Shown here piece by piece: positions 26,395-34,832 of a stretch of 64,000 bases of DNA. The DNA comes from Chryseobacterium sp. C-71 (GTDB taxonomy: Bacteria > Bacteroidota > Bacteroidia > Flavobacteriales > Weeksellaceae): positions 1 through 64,000 of the forward strand of contig NZ_CP087131.1 in the NCBI RefSeq assembly GCF_020911865.1, read 5' to 3'. Position 1 is the first letter of the stretch. Every line of letters begins with the position of its first letter. The notes beneath the pieces are model-generated. The model did no database searches, was not told where the DNA came from, and worked only from the letters and a program-made list of their open reading frames with translations. The translations under genes were made by a program, and so were the position numbers.

Positions 26395-26946
26395 ATGAAA
26401 ATCCTAGCCATAGCAGGAAGCAATTCCGATACATCAATCAACAGACAATTAGTAACTTACGCCACAACATTGTTCGAAAATGCAGAAATAGAAATCGTAG
26501 ACATGAACTATTTTGAAATGCCCATCTACAAGCACCAAAGAGAAGTAGAAAACGGCGTTCCACGACAAGCAATTGATTTCGCTTCAAAAATTGATGGCGC
26601 AGATGTACTTTTAGTTTCTTTATCTGAACATAACGGAACATACTCAACAGCATTCAAAAACGTTTTCGACTGGACATCAAGAATCAAACAAAGAGCAGTC
26701 TGGAACGAAAAACCAATGTTACTAATGGCGACAGCTCCCGGTGGAAGAGGTGGTTTAGGCGTTTTAGAAGCTGCCGAAAAGCGTTTTCCTTTGCATGGCG
26801 GAAATATTGTAGACACTTTTACGCTTCCTTTCTTTAATGATAACTTTGATAAAGAAAATCAAAAGATTTCTAATGCAGAGAAAGACAGTGAGTTAAGAGA
26901 AAAAATAGCAAAGATTTCTGCTCTTGAAACAATCTTAGAAAAATAG
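26395..26946 (+). CDS. NAD(P)H-dependent FMN reductase
   Basis: A 183-aa flavodoxin-fold reductase of the FMN_red family. The phosphate loop IAGSNSDTSINRQLV is at 5-19. VSLSEHNGTYSTAFKNVFDW (about 76-95) forms the flavin-contacting and dimer region, and MATAPGGRGGLGVLEA (about 114-129) follows. These soluble enzymes reduce FMN, quinones, azo dyes or chromate using NAD(P)H. It is monocistronic, with a small transcript starting 26 bases past its end. Confidence 0.92.
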   Translation: MKILAIAGSNSDTSINRQLVTYATTLFENAEIEIVDMNYFEMPIYKHQREVENGVPRQAIDFASKIDGADVLLVSLSEHNGTYSTAFKNVFDWTSRIKQRAVWNEKPMLLMATAPGGRGGLGVLEAAEKRFPLHGGNIVDTFTLPFFNDNFDKENQKISNAEKDSELREKIAKISALETILEK

Positions 26947-26948
26947 CA

Positions 26949-26979
26949 TTTGAATATTAACATAAAATTAATATCTTTG
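26949..26979 (+). promoter_or_regulatory. Consensus Bacteroidota promoter before the purM leader
   Basis: TTTG at 26949-26952 and TATCTTTG at 26972-26979 are separated by 19 bases. This is the best-matching promoter noticed in the window. It points at the small structured transcript that follows. The TTTG overlaps the very end of the FMN reductase region. Confidence 0.7.
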
Positions 26980-26994
26980 CAAAAAGAAAAAAGA

Positions 26995-27069
26995 ATGAAG
27001 ATTCAGTCCACTTTCAAAGAATGTTTTTCAGTTTATGGAAAAACTGTGGACTCTGAAACTCTCAGATAA
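26995..27069 (+). CDS. Possible 24-aa leader peptide
   Basis: The ATG follows AAAAAGAAAAAAGA, an A-rich translation start of the kind used in this phylum, and is 16 bases from the -7 box. The peptide MKIQSTFKECFSVYGKTVDS is followed by ETLR. It ends just before the terminator hairpin. It has no obvious run of regulatory codons. Whether it is translated is uncertain. Confidence 0.3.
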   Translation: MKIQSTFKECFSVYGKTVDSETLR

Positions 27070-27075
27070 AACATC

Positions 27076-27108
27076 AGCCGATAATCGACCAAGATTGTCG
27101 GCTTTTTT
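27076..27108 (+). terminator. Terminator of the purM leader transcript
   Basis: AGCCGATAATC pairs with GATTGTCGGCT (one G-T pair) around GACCAA, followed by TTTTTT. Confidence 0.88.
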
Positions 27109-27204
27109 ATTTAGATAATTAAAAATAAATTGTACCAATTTACCATCATTACAAGTGAAAACATTGTTAGATTGCTAAACTGATACATTGTTACATTACA
27201 TACT

Positions 27205-28197
27205 ATGAGCAATACTTACAAATCTGCAGGTGTAGACAAAGAAGAAGGTTACAAAACCGTTGATAAAATCAAAAAAGCGGTGGGCGAAACGCACAACTCC
27301 AATGTATTGAATCATTTGGGAAGCTTCGGTGCTTTTTACGAAATCGGTGGTTACAAAAACCCGGTTTTGGTTTCAGGAACTGACGGAGTAGGAACGAAAC
27401 TTAAAGTTGCTTTAGACTCAAAAAGATACGATTCTATTGGGGTAGACTGCTTCGCAATGTGTGCCAACGACATTCTTTGTCACGGTGCAAAACCTTTGTT
27501 TTTCCTTGATTATTTAGCTTGCGGAAAACTGGATTCCGAAATCGCTGCAGAGATCGTTTTAGGAATGGTAAAAGCTTGTAAAGACAACAACTGTGCATTG
27601 ATTGGTGGTGAAACTGCCGAGATGCCTGGAATGTATCAGCCTGGAGATTACGATGTTGCAGGATTCTGTGTAGGAATTGTTGAAAAAGACCAGATTATTG
27701 ACGGTTCGAAAATCAAAACAGGAGATAAAATCATCGCTTTACCAAGTGCAGGATTTCACTCAAACGGATTTTCTTTGGTAAGAAAAATATTCCCGAATTT
27801 CGAAGAAGAATTTGAAGGGAAACCTTTGTACGAGACACTTTTGGTGCCTACAAGATTATATTTTAAAGATATTCACAGCGTAATCGAAGAAGTGGAAGTT
27901 TCAGGAATTGCTCACATTACAGGGGGCGGTTTGTACGAAAATATCCCAAGAATCATCGGTGACGGATTGTGTGCTACAATCGATGCCTCAAAAATTCAGA
28001 TTCCTAGCGTAATGTTGGAGCTTGAAAAAAGAGGAAACATCGCTCGTGAAGAAATGTTCGGAACCTTCAATATGGGTGTCGGAATGATCGTTGTTGTTGA
28101 TCCGGAACATGCTGAAAAAGTATTACATCTTTTAGATGACGCTTACGAAATCGGACAAATCACTGAAGGAAGCGAAAAGATTGATTTGAAATTTTAG
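27205..28197 (+). CDS. purM: Phosphoribosylformylglycinamidine cyclo-ligase (AIR synthetase)
   Basis: Fifth step of purine synthesis: ATP-dependent closure of FGAM to AIR. The 330-aa product has the PurM N-terminal domain with SGTDGVGTKLKVA (about 59-71) and ANDILCHGAKPLFFLDY (about 92-108). The GGETAEMPGMY motif (about 134-144) and the C-terminal domain with HITGGGLYENIPR (about 238-250) follow. It starts the purine cluster purM-purN-purH-purD-guaA, all on the plus strand. A structured leader with its own terminator precedes it. Confidence 0.97.
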   Translation: MSNTYKSAGVDKEEGYKTVDKIKKAVGETHNSNVLNHLGSFGAFYEIGGYKNPVLVSGTDGVGTKLKVALDSKRYDSIGVDCFAMCANDILCHGAKPLFFLDYLACGKLDSEIAAEIVLGMVKACKDNNCALIGGETAEMPGMYQPGDYDVAGFCVGIVEKDQIIDGSKIKTGDKIIALPSAGFHSNGFSLVRKIFPNFEEEFEGKPLYETLLVPTRLYFKDIHSVIEEVEVSGIAHITGGGLYENIPRIIGDGLCATIDASKIQIPSVMLELEKRGNIAREEMFGTFNMGVGMIVVVDPEHAEKVLHLLDDAYEIGQITEGSEKIDLKF

Positions 28198-28272
28198 GAG
28201 CTTAATCCCGCTTTCCGCTATATCTTTTGTTCCGCTTCGCTACACAAAAGGATGCCGCTTCAATCGGGGCTA
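28198..28272 (+). repeat. Family-A intergenic hairpin element, copy A2
   Basis: It begins directly after the purM stop codon. Left arm GAGCTTAATCCCGCT and TATATCTTTTGT; right arm ACAAAAGGATGCCGCTT and ATCGGGGCTAG; the loop (TCCGCTTCGCT) is the shortest of the three copies. Confidence 0.78.
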
Positions 28273-28314
28273 GTTAATAACAGTCAAAACCTTGACAAGG
28301 CTCATAAAATAAAA

Positions 28315-28881
28315 ATGAAAAACTTAGTTATACTCGTTTCAGGTTCAGGAACCAATCTTCAGAGAATTATTGATACTATTGACAGCGGAGAAATCCAGAA
28401 TGCAAAAGTATCTTTAGTTGTTGCCGACAGAGAATGTTACGGGCTTGAAAGAGCAAAAAAACATAACATAGAAACTGTGTTGATTCCGAGAGGAAAAAAC
28501 TTCAGCAGTGACTTGGGTAAAATCATTCCGAAAAATACAGATTTAATTGTATTGGCAGGATTTTTATCCATCCTCAAACCTGAGTTCGTGGAAAGTTGGG
28601 AAAATAAAATTATCAATATTCATCCAGCCTTACTTCCAAAATACGGTGGAAAAGGAATGTGGGGACATCATGTTCACAATGCGATAATTGAAGCTAAAGA
28701 AAAAGAAAGCGGAGCAACTGTTCATTTTGTAACCGTAGGAATCGATGAAGGAGAAGCAATCCTCCAAAAATCATTCGAAGTCACAGAAAACGACACTCTC
28801 GAAACTTTAGCAGAAAAAGTTCATAAAATCGAATATGAAATTTTTCCAATAGCTATTAATAAAGTATTAGGAAATAATTAG
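28315..28881 (+). CDS. purN: Phosphoribosylglycinamide formyltransferase (GART 1)
   Basis: Transfers formyl from 10-formyl-THF to GAR (step 3 of purine synthesis). The 188-aa protein opens MKNLVILVSGSGTNLQRI. It has LAGFLSILKPEFVESW (about 84-99) and the catalytic segment IINIHPALLPKYGGKGMWG (Asn, His; about 101-119). GIDEGEAILQ (about 142-151) supplies the catalytic Asp. The frame is open back to 28252, but that part lies in the repeat element, so the ATG at 28315, preceded by AAAATAAAA, is chosen. Confidence 0.96.
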   Translation: MKNLVILVSGSGTNLQRIIDTIDSGEIQNAKVSLVVADRECYGLERAKKHNIETVLIPRGKNFSSDLGKIIPKNTDLIVLAGFLSILKPEFVESWENKIINIHPALLPKYGGKGMWGHHVHNAIIEAKEKESGATVHFVTVGIDEGEAILQKSFEVTENDTLETLAEKVHKIEYEIFPIAINKVLGNN

Positions 28882-28903
28882 AAACTAATTATTAGAGATA
28901 TAA

Positions 28904-28962
28904 AAATTCCCCTCCCTTGGAGGGGTGGCAAAAATTCTTTGAATTTTTGCCGGGGTGGTTTA
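28904..28962 (+). repeat. Family-B intergenic hairpin element, copy B3
   Basis: ATTCCCCTCCCTTGGAGGGG hairpin, TGGCAAAAATTC/GAATTTTTGCC palindrome and GGGGTGGTTT, as in the other two copies. Confidence 0.78.
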
Positions 28963-29018
28963 AAACATCTAACACTTGAGTAACCTTCGCTAAAAACAGA
29001 AATACTCAACAAAAACAT

Positions 29019-29045
29019 AAGGCCTCGACTCAGTTCAGCCTGACA
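29019..29045 (-). repeat. REP-like TGTCAGGCTGAACTGAGTCGAGG
   Basis: On the minus strand it reads TGTCAGGCTGAACTGAGTCG then AGGCCTT. It is a short extragenic sequence of the type that recurs in flavobacterial genomes; only one copy was seen here. Confidence 0.45.
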
Positions 29046-29242
29046 AAAAAGACACACTTAGATAAAAAAGAATATTTCGAAAAAGTAAAAAATCTAAGTA
29101 AAAGTAAGATCGGAGGTGAAAGAACCGATCTACAGTTTGAAATAACTGTAAAAAGTAAAAGTTGAAAAAGTCCTCAATGGACAAAGTAAAAATGAGTGAA
29201 AATCGCAATCCTGCGATTTTCGCTTCAAAAAATGAAAAATCT

Positions 29243-30757
29243 ATGAGCAAGAGAGTTTTGATCAGTGTTTCTGACAAAAGCGGATTAACAGAATTCGCAC
29301 AGTTTTTAGAATCTCAAAATTATGAATTGATCTCTACAGGAGGTACATTCAAACATTTGAAAGACGCTGGTTTAAATCCGATTCAGATCGATGAGGTGAC
29401 CGATTTTCCTGAAATGCTGGACGGAAGAGTGAAAACTTTACACCCGAAAGTTCACGGTGGTTTATTGGCAGTTCGTTCAAACGACGAGCACATGAAAACT
29501 GTTCAGGAGCACAATATCGGTTTGATCGACATAGTAATTGTGAATTTGTATCCGTTTTTTGAAAATGTAAACAAAGACATTTCATTACACGAAAAAGTAG
29601 AATTCATCGACATCGGAGGTCCTTCAATGCTTCGTTCGGCTGCTAAAAATTTCGATTCTGTAACCGTTATTACTGACGTTGAAGATTACGAAAAAGTAAA
29701 AATCGAAATGGAACAAAACGGTGACACGTTCATCGAAACCCGTAAAAGATTAGCTGGAAAAGTATTTAATCTTACTTCAGCTTATGATGCGGCGATCTCA
29801 AGAATGCTTTTAGAAGAAGATTATCCAACTTATTTAAGCGCTTCATACAAGAAAGTTTCAGACCTAAGATACGGTGAAAACCCACATCAGACAGCAGCGT
29901 ACTACGTTTCAACTTTTGAAAATGGTGCGATGAAAGATTTCGAACAATTAGGAGGTAAAGAATTATCATTCAACAACCTTCGTGACATGGATCTTTGCTG
30001 GAAAGTAGTTACTGAATTTAAAGAAGAAATGGCTTGTTGTGCCGTAAAACATTCTACACCTTGTGGAGTGGCGATCGGAACTTCAGCTTTAGAAACATAC
30101 AAAAAGACTTTCGAATGTGATCCTGTTTCAATCTTCGGTGGAATTGTAGCCGCAAACTTCAAAATTGACGCTGCAACGGCTGAAGAATTAAACAAAACAT
30201 TCCTTGAAATCGTAATGGCTCCTGATTTTGATGAGGATGCTTTGGAAGTTTTAAGAAAAAAGAAAAATTTAAGAATTATTAAAATCGTTAATCAGGTTTC
30301 AGATAAGCAAACTTGGGTAAAAGTTGACGGTGGAATCTTGGTTCAGGATAATGACAGTATTTTCTCAGACGATATTAAAGTGGTTACTGAAACTCAACCA
30401 ACAGAAGAGCAGAAAAAAGCTTTATTGTTTTCTCAGAGAGTCGTAAAATACGTGAAATCAAACGCCATCGTTGTTTCAAACGGCATTCAGGCTTTCGGAA
30501 TTGGCGGTGGTCAGGTGAACAGAATCTGGGCGACTCAACAGGCAATTGAAAGAGCAAAAGAGAAATTTACAGGAGAATTAGTTTTAGCTTCTGATGCATT
30601 TTTCCCTTTCCGTGATGTGGTAGATTTCTGCGCTCAGGAAGGTATTACAGCAATTATCCAACCTGGAGGAAGCGTGAAAGATCAGGAAAGTATTGACGCT
30701 GCCAACGAACACAAAATCCCAATGATGTTCACAGGGGTAAGACATTTCTTTCATTAA
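29243..30757 (+). CDS. purH: Bifunctional AICAR transformylase / IMP cyclohydrolase
   Basis: Last two steps of IMP synthesis. The 504-aa protein starts [19 protein letters not shown]. Its N-terminal MGS-like cyclohydrolase domain (about 1-195) has [10 protein letters not shown] and [17 protein letters not shown]. The C-terminal AICARFT domain contains [15 protein letters not shown], the catalytic KHSTPCG (about 267-273) and GIGGGQVNR. The frame extends upstream to 29162 (TTG) through a low-complexity leader; the ATG at 29243 matches the family start. Confidence 0.96.
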   Translation: MSKRVLISVSDKSGLTEFAQFLESQNYELISTGGTFKHLKDAGLNPIQIDEVTDFPEMLDGRVKTLHPKVHGGLLAVRSNDEHMKTVQEHNIGLIDIVIVNLYPFFENVNKDISLHEKVEFIDIGGPSMLRSAAKNFDSVTVITDVEDYEKVKIEMEQNGDTFIETRKRLAGKVFNLTSAYDAAISRMLLEEDYPTYLSASYKKVSDLRYGENPHQTAAYYVSTFENGAMKDFEQLGGKELSFNNLRDMDLCWKVVTEFKEEMACCAVKHSTPCGVAIGTSALETYKKTFECDPVSIFGGIVAANFKIDAATAEELNKTFLEIVMAPDFDEDALEVLRKKKNLRIIKIVNQVSDKQTWVKVDGGILVQDNDSIFSDDIKVVTETQPTEEQKKALLFSQRVVKYVKSNAIVVSNGIQAFGIGGGQVNRIWATQQAIERAKEKFTGELVLASDAFFPFRDVVDFCAQEGITAIIQPGGSVKDQESIDAANEHKIPMMFTGVRHFFH

Positions 30758-30807
30758 AATTGAATTAAAATAGTAATTTGAGATTGTATTTATAGCATTC
30801 AAAATTA

Positions 30808-30815
30808 TATATTTG
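30808..30815 (+). promoter_or_regulatory. -7 box (TATATTTG) of purD
   Basis: TATATTTG lies 26 bases before the purD ATG. A TTG 21 bases upstream is a weak -33 element. It suggests purD can be transcribed independently of purH. Confidence 0.5.
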
Positions 30816-30841
30816 TAAACTAGATTAGAAATAAATAAAGT

Positions 30842-32080
30842 ATGAGAATATTAATCATAGGTGAAGGTGGAAGAGAGTCTGCACTGGCAGCCAAACTTCA
30901 AAAGGACAGCAGAGTTACTAAAATGTTTTTTGCCAACGGAAATGCGTCTACAGATGCAATCGGGCAAAATGTTCATATGTCAGACATCAAAGAATTGAGA
31001 GATTTTGCGATAAAAGAAAAAGTAGATTTGACGATTGTAGGTCCTGAAGCTCCTTTGGTAGCTGGTTTGAAGGATGAATTTAAGAAACATGATCTTAAAG
31101 TTTTCGGTCCAAACCAGAAAGTGGCAAGTCTTGAAGGAAGTAAGGCTTTCTCTAAGAAATTTATGCAGACCTATGATATCAAAACAGCAAAAGCTGTAGT
31201 ATTTGATTCATATAACGAAGCTAAAGAATATGTTCAGAATCAGGAATATCCTTTGGTAATCAAAGCGAGTGGTTTAGCTGGTGGAAAAGGTGTTGTTATT
31301 TGCGACACTCTTGAAGAAGCTGAAGCGACGATCCACGATTTCATGATCAGAAGAATCTATGGTGATGCGGGTATTCGTTTGGTTATTGAAGAATATTTAC
31401 AAGGTTTTGAGGCATCTATTATTGCATTCTCAAACGGTGAAAAAATCTTCCCTTGTATTGCTGCCAAAGATTATAAAAAAGCTGGAAACGGTGATAAAGG
31501 CCCAAACACAGGTGGTATGGGTTCTGTAGCGCCAAGTCCGGAATTTACAGCAGAACATACAGCAGATTTTGAAAAAAATATTTTAGAGCCAACGTTGAAA
31601 GGTCTTAAAGCAGAAGGTTTCAGTTTCAAAGGAATCATTTTCTTCGGATTGATGGTGACTAAAAACGGAACATACTTATTAGAATACAACATGAGATTCG
31701 GAGATCCTGAAACTCAGGTTTTGATGGCGTTGATGGAAAACAATCTATTAGACGTAATCAACGACTGTATGAACGGAAAAGATCTGGATCTTAAATTCAA
31801 AGACGAAAAAGCAGTTTGCTTGGTAATGTGTTCAGGTGGTTACCCTGGAAACATCGAAACTGGTTTTGAAATCACAGGAATAGAAAAAGCAAAACACAGC
31901 CAGGTATTGTGTGCAGGAGCTGTAAAGAAAGGTGACAAAATAGTTTCTAACGGAGGTAGAGTAATGAACGTAGTTGCTACGGGAGCTACTTACGACGAAG
32001 CCAGAAAGAAAGTATATGAAGACGCACTTCACGTTCACTTCGATTACAGTTTCTACAGAGAAGACATCGGTAAATTTTAA
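30842..32080 (+). CDS. purD: Phosphoribosylamine--glycine ligase (GAR synthetase)
   Basis: Second step of purine synthesis. The 412-aa ATP-grasp enzyme begins MRILIIGEGGRESALAAKL. The ATP-binding loop is LVIKASGLAGGKGVVI (about 138-153). The metal and ATP residues lie in GPNTGGMGSVAPSP (about 221-234) and EYNMRFGDPETQ (about 281-292). It is followed by a terminator, so guaA is likely a separate unit. Confidence 0.97.
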   Translation: MRILIIGEGGRESALAAKLQKDSRVTKMFFANGNASTDAIGQNVHMSDIKELRDFAIKEKVDLTIVGPEAPLVAGLKDEFKKHDLKVFGPNQKVASLEGSKAFSKKFMQTYDIKTAKAVVFDSYNEAKEYVQNQEYPLVIKASGLAGGKGVVICDTLEEAEATIHDFMIRRIYGDAGIRLVIEEYLQGFEASIIAFSNGEKIFPCIAAKDYKKAGNGDKGPNTGGMGSVAPSPEFTAEHTADFEKNILEPTLKGLKAEGFSFKGIIFFGLMVTKNGTYLLEYNMRFGDPETQVLMALMENNLLDVINDCMNGKDLDLKFKDEKAVCLVMCSGGYPGNIETGFEITGIEKAKHSQVLCAGAVKKGDKIVSNGGRVMNVVATGATYDEARKKVYEDALHVHFDYSFYREDIGKF

Positions 32081-32086
32081 TATAAT

Positions 32087-32112
32087 GCCCTGATTTTTTC
32101 GGGGCTTTTTTA
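32087..32112 (+). terminator. Terminator after purD
   Basis: GCCCTGA pairs with TCGGGGC around TTTTT, followed by TTTTTTATT. Confidence 0.83.
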
Positions 32113-32114
32113 TT

Positions 32115-32236
32115 AGAAGCCGGGAACCTGCTGTCCACTGTATCTTTTTTGTCATTGCGAAAGACGTGAAGTAGTTTGTTGAACTATTTCTCAATCGCAA
32201 TAACAAAAAAGGATGCCGCTTCCATTAGGGCTAGGG
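32115..32236 (+). repeat. Family-A intergenic hairpin element, copy A3 (long loop)
   Basis: Left arm GAAGCCGGGAACCTGCTGTC and TGTATCTTTTTT, right arm AAAAAAGGATGCCGCTTCC and TAGGGCTAGGG. The loop contains a REP-like GTCATTGCGA/TCGCAATAAC stem, as if one palindrome were nested in another. Confidence 0.75.
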
Positions 32237-32315
32237 TTTTCGTACTTTTAAAAAATTAGGTAAAATCAACATCATTTGTTTTATCATTTATAAATTATCA
32301 ATCATCAATTATACA

Positions 32316-33845
32316 ATGAATAACGGTATTATCATATTAGATTTCGGATCTCAGTACAACCAGCTTATCGGAAGAAGAATCCGTGAGATGGGAGTGTATT
32401 CCGAAATTTTACCATTCAATACACCATTAGCAACAATTTTAGAAAAACAGCCAAAAGGAATCATCCTTTCTGGTGGACCGAGTTCTGTAAATGCAGAAAA
32501 TGCTCATTTGGTTGAAAAAGAATTGTACGAGCAAGGAATTCCAGTACTGGGAATTTGCTACGGAATGCAGCTTACCGCACATCTTTTAGGCGGAACAGTA
32601 CACAAAGGTGTAAAAGGCGAGTACGGAAAAGCACATTTGGATATTGTAAAAGAATCTTCTTTATTGAAAGGGGTTACTCAGAATTCAGTAGTTTGGATGA
32701 GCCACTTTGACGAAGTAGGAATGTTGCCTGCAGGATTTGATTTAAACGCAAAATCAGGCGTAATCGCTTCAATTGCTAACGAAGAAAAGAAAATCTACTG
32801 CGTACAGTTCCACCCAGAAGTTTCTCACACTGAAGAAGGTGGTAAAATGTTGGAGAACTTTGTTTTCGCAATCTGTAATGCAGAGAAAAACTGGAAACTG
32901 ACCAATTATATCGACAAAACAGTTGAAGAAATCAAAGAAAGAGTAGGAGACAACAAAGTGATCCTTGGTCTTTCAGGAGGTGTAGATTCTTCTGTGGCTG
33001 CCGTTTTAATTCACAAAGCGATTGGTGATCAGCTTCATTGTATATTTGTAGACACTGGACTTCTGCGTAAAGACGAAGACGTAAAAGTGATGAAAAATTA
33101 CGGCGAGAGTTTTAATATGAACATCAAATTGGTTGACGCTTCAGAAAGATTCTTATCAAAATTAGCAGGTGTTGATGATCCTGAAACCAAAAGAAAAATC
33201 ATCGGAAACGAATTTATTCATGTTTTCGACGAGGAATCTCATAAAATTGAAGGTGCAAAATTCTTAGCGCAAGGAACAATTTATCCTGACGTGATTGAAA
33301 GTCAGTCGGTAAACGGACCTTCAGCGGTAATCAAATCTCACCACAACGTGGGCGGACTTCCGGAAGAAATGGAGTTTGAATTGCTGGAGCCTTTAAGAGA
33401 ATTGTTTAAAGACGAAGTAAGAAAAGTGGGTGAAGAATTGGGAATTCCTCATCATTTGGTACATAGACATCCTTTCCCGGGTCCAGGTTTGGGCATCAGA
33501 ATTTTAGGTGCTGTAGATGCTGAAAAGGTGAAAATCCTTCAGGAAGCTGATGATATTTTCATCGAAGAGTTATACAAAAATGACTTGTATGAGAAAGTTT
33601 CTCAGGCATTCGTAGTTCTACTTCCGGTAAAATCTGTCGGAGTTATGGGTGATGAAAGAACGTATGAATACACCGCAGTAGTTCGTTCGGCAAACACCAT
33701 CGACTTTATGACAGCAACGTGGAGCAGACTTCCATACGAGTTTTTAGATACTGTTTCCAGCAGAATCATCAATGAAGTAAGAGGAATCAACAGAGTAGCT
33801 TACGATATTTCAAGCAAACCACCTGCAACCATTGAGTGGGAATAA
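32316..33845 (+). CDS. guaA: GMP synthase (glutamine-hydrolysing)
   Basis: Converts XMP to GMP. The 509-aa protein has a class I glutamine amidotransferase domain: nucleophile Cys in GICYGMQ (about 81-87) and His/Glu in FHPEVSHTE (about 165-173). The ATP-pyrophosphatase domain has the P-loop LGLSGGVDSSVAA (about 217-229). The C-terminal dimerisation domain ends in KPPATIEWE. It closes the purine cluster and has a terminator directly after it. Confidence 0.98.
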   Translation: MNNGIIILDFGSQYNQLIGRRIREMGVYSEILPFNTPLATILEKQPKGIILSGGPSSVNAENAHLVEKELYEQGIPVLGICYGMQLTAHLLGGTVHKGVKGEYGKAHLDIVKESSLLKGVTQNSVVWMSHFDEVGMLPAGFDLNAKSGVIASIANEEKKIYCVQFHPEVSHTEEGGKMLENFVFAICNAEKNWKLTNYIDKTVEEIKERVGDNKVILGLSGGVDSSVAAVLIHKAIGDQLHCIFVDTGLLRKDEDVKVMKNYGESFNMNIKLVDASERFLSKLAGVDDPETKRKIIGNEFIHVFDEESHKIEGAKFLAQGTIYPDVIESQSVNGPSAVIKSHHNVGGLPEEMEFELLEPLRELFKDEVRKVGEELGIPHHLVHRHPFPGPGLGIRILGAVDAEKVKILQEADDIFIEELYKNDLYEKVSQAFVVLLPVKSVGVMGDERTYEYTAVVRSANTIDFMTATWSRLPYEFLDTVSSRIINEVRGINRVAYDISSKPPATIEWE

Positions 33846-33867
33846 TTTTTACTTGAATTTTAATATA

Positions 33868-33894
33868 AATCCTGCCTTTTGGTGGGATTTTTTG
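33868..33894 (+). terminator. Terminator after guaA
   Basis: AATCCTGCC pairs with GGTGGGATT around TTTT, followed by TTTTTG. Confidence 0.82.
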
Positions 33895-33926
33895 TATATT
33901 TCTAAGATGTATTTTATCACGATTCT

Positions 33927-34751
33927 ATGAAAAATAAAATTATTGTTCTGTTAGTTTTTCTTGTTTTTATTAAAAATTTTTCTCAAAAAAGATTTGTTTA
34001 CGAATACAAATTCGTTCCGGATGTTTCAAAAAAAGATTCTGTGCTTACAGATTATATGAATTTGGATTCCGATATGAAAAATTCGGTTTTTTACAGTTCA
34101 TTTAAAAGTGTTTCTGATTCTTTAAGACAGGAAATGGCAAGTAATAAATCTATAAAAACAAATTTGCCTTACTACAATCCTAATTTAATTTATACCATCA
34201 CAAAAAACTATTCTAAAAATTCTGTTGCTTATCACATCAAAGATAATGGAGTTAAATTTAAATTAACTGAAACAAAACCAATTAATTGGAAGATTTCAAA
34301 AGAAACGAAAATTATCAATAATTTAAAATGTCAAAAAGCAACAACAAATTTATACGGTAGAAAATGGATTGCATGGTTTAGTCCTGAAATTGCCATTCAA
34401 GATGGTCCGTATAAATTTAATAATCTTCCTGGTTTGATTGTGAAAATTGAAGACACAGAAAAAAATCATTCATTTGAACTTACTGAAATTAAAAATATCA
34501 AAAGTTTAAAATTAAGTAATGATTATAAAAATGAGAAAGAAATAACTCAAAAACAGCTCAATCAATTATTTGACGACCGCGCAAAAAATATAAACTCAAA
34601 TATTGGCGAGATGTTGGTTCACCCCAATTCAATAGGTTTTGTTATGAAAGATGGAAACGTGATTCAATTTAACAGCAATACTAAAAATATTGAAAAAGAA
34701 CTTGAGAATGCTGTAAAAAGAACAAATAATCCGATTGAATTAAAATTGTAA
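33927..34751 (+). CDS. GLPGLI family protein
   Basis: A 274-aa exported protein with signal peptide MKNKIIVLLVFLVFIKNFSQ. The family's central motif appears as FNNLPGLIVKIED (about 167-179, with N for the first G), preceded by WIAWFSPEIAIQDGPYKF. The GLPGLI family is a Bacteroidota-specific group of unknown function with beta-rich folds. It is transcribed alone after guaA and is AT-rich (many AAA/ATT codons). Confidence 0.88.
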   Translation: MKNKIIVLLVFLVFIKNFSQKRFVYEYKFVPDVSKKDSVLTDYMNLDSDMKNSVFYSSFKSVSDSLRQEMASNKSIKTNLPYYNPNLIYTITKNYSKNSVAYHIKDNGVKFKLTETKPINWKISKETKIINNLKCQKATTNLYGRKWIAWFSPEIAIQDGPYKFNNLPGLIVKIEDTEKNHSFELTEIKNIKSLKLSNDYKNEKEITQKQLNQLFDDRAKNINSNIGEMLVHPNSIGFVMKDGNVIQFNSNTKNIEKELENAVKRTNNPIELKL

Positions 34752-34806
34752 TGATAAAATTCTATTGAATCTGGTAGTTAAATATTTGCAAAATAGTTAC
34801 AATGTA

Positions 34807-34830
34807 TGTCATTCCGGTAGGAATCTAAAT
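34807..34830. repeat. TGTCATTCCGGTAGGAATCTAAA repeat (half element)
   Basis: Matches one arm of the hairpin repeat at 37785-37855. It includes an ATTCCGGTAGGAAT mini-palindrome. Confidence 0.55.
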
Positions 34831-34832
34831 TC

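Larger units (their letters stand above)
26985..27108 (+). ncRNA. Small structured transcript / leader RNA upstream of purM
   Basis: From the promoter, a transcript of about 120 nt would fold as a stem AGTCCAC/GTGGACT. Inside that stem is a second one, CAGTTT/AAACTG around ATGGAA. A full intrinsic terminator closes it at 27076-27108. A 24-codon open frame (26995-27069) overlaps the hairpins. This is either a free-standing sRNA or an attenuator-type leader for purM, which begins 97 bases downstream. Not matched to any named RNA family. Confidence 0.5.
28882..29242. other. 360-base gap between purN and purH: repeat plus three hairpins
   Basis: Holds family-B copy B3, a CTCGACTCAGTTCAGCCTGACA repeat, and then three inverted repeats in a row: CTTAGAT/ATCTAAG (29057, 29092), AGATCGG/CCGATCT (29107, 29125) and ACAGTT/AACTGT (29132, 29144). 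No terminator T-run follows them. They could form a leader RNA for purH. Confidence 0.6.

Noticed and set aside
26985..27108. Purine riboswitch before purM
   Set aside because: The stems do not match the three-way-junction purine aptamer, and I could not find its conserved loop sequences; kept only as an unassigned structured RNA.
28198..28272. Integron attC site for the family-A elements
   Set aside because: The variable loop and conserved arms are suggestive, but RYYYAAC/GTTRRRY core boxes are not present and no integrase gene lies in the window.
29162..29242. N-terminal extension of PurH
   Set aside because: It begins with TTG, is low-complexity and is absent from the usual PurH start; the ATG at 29243 fits the family.
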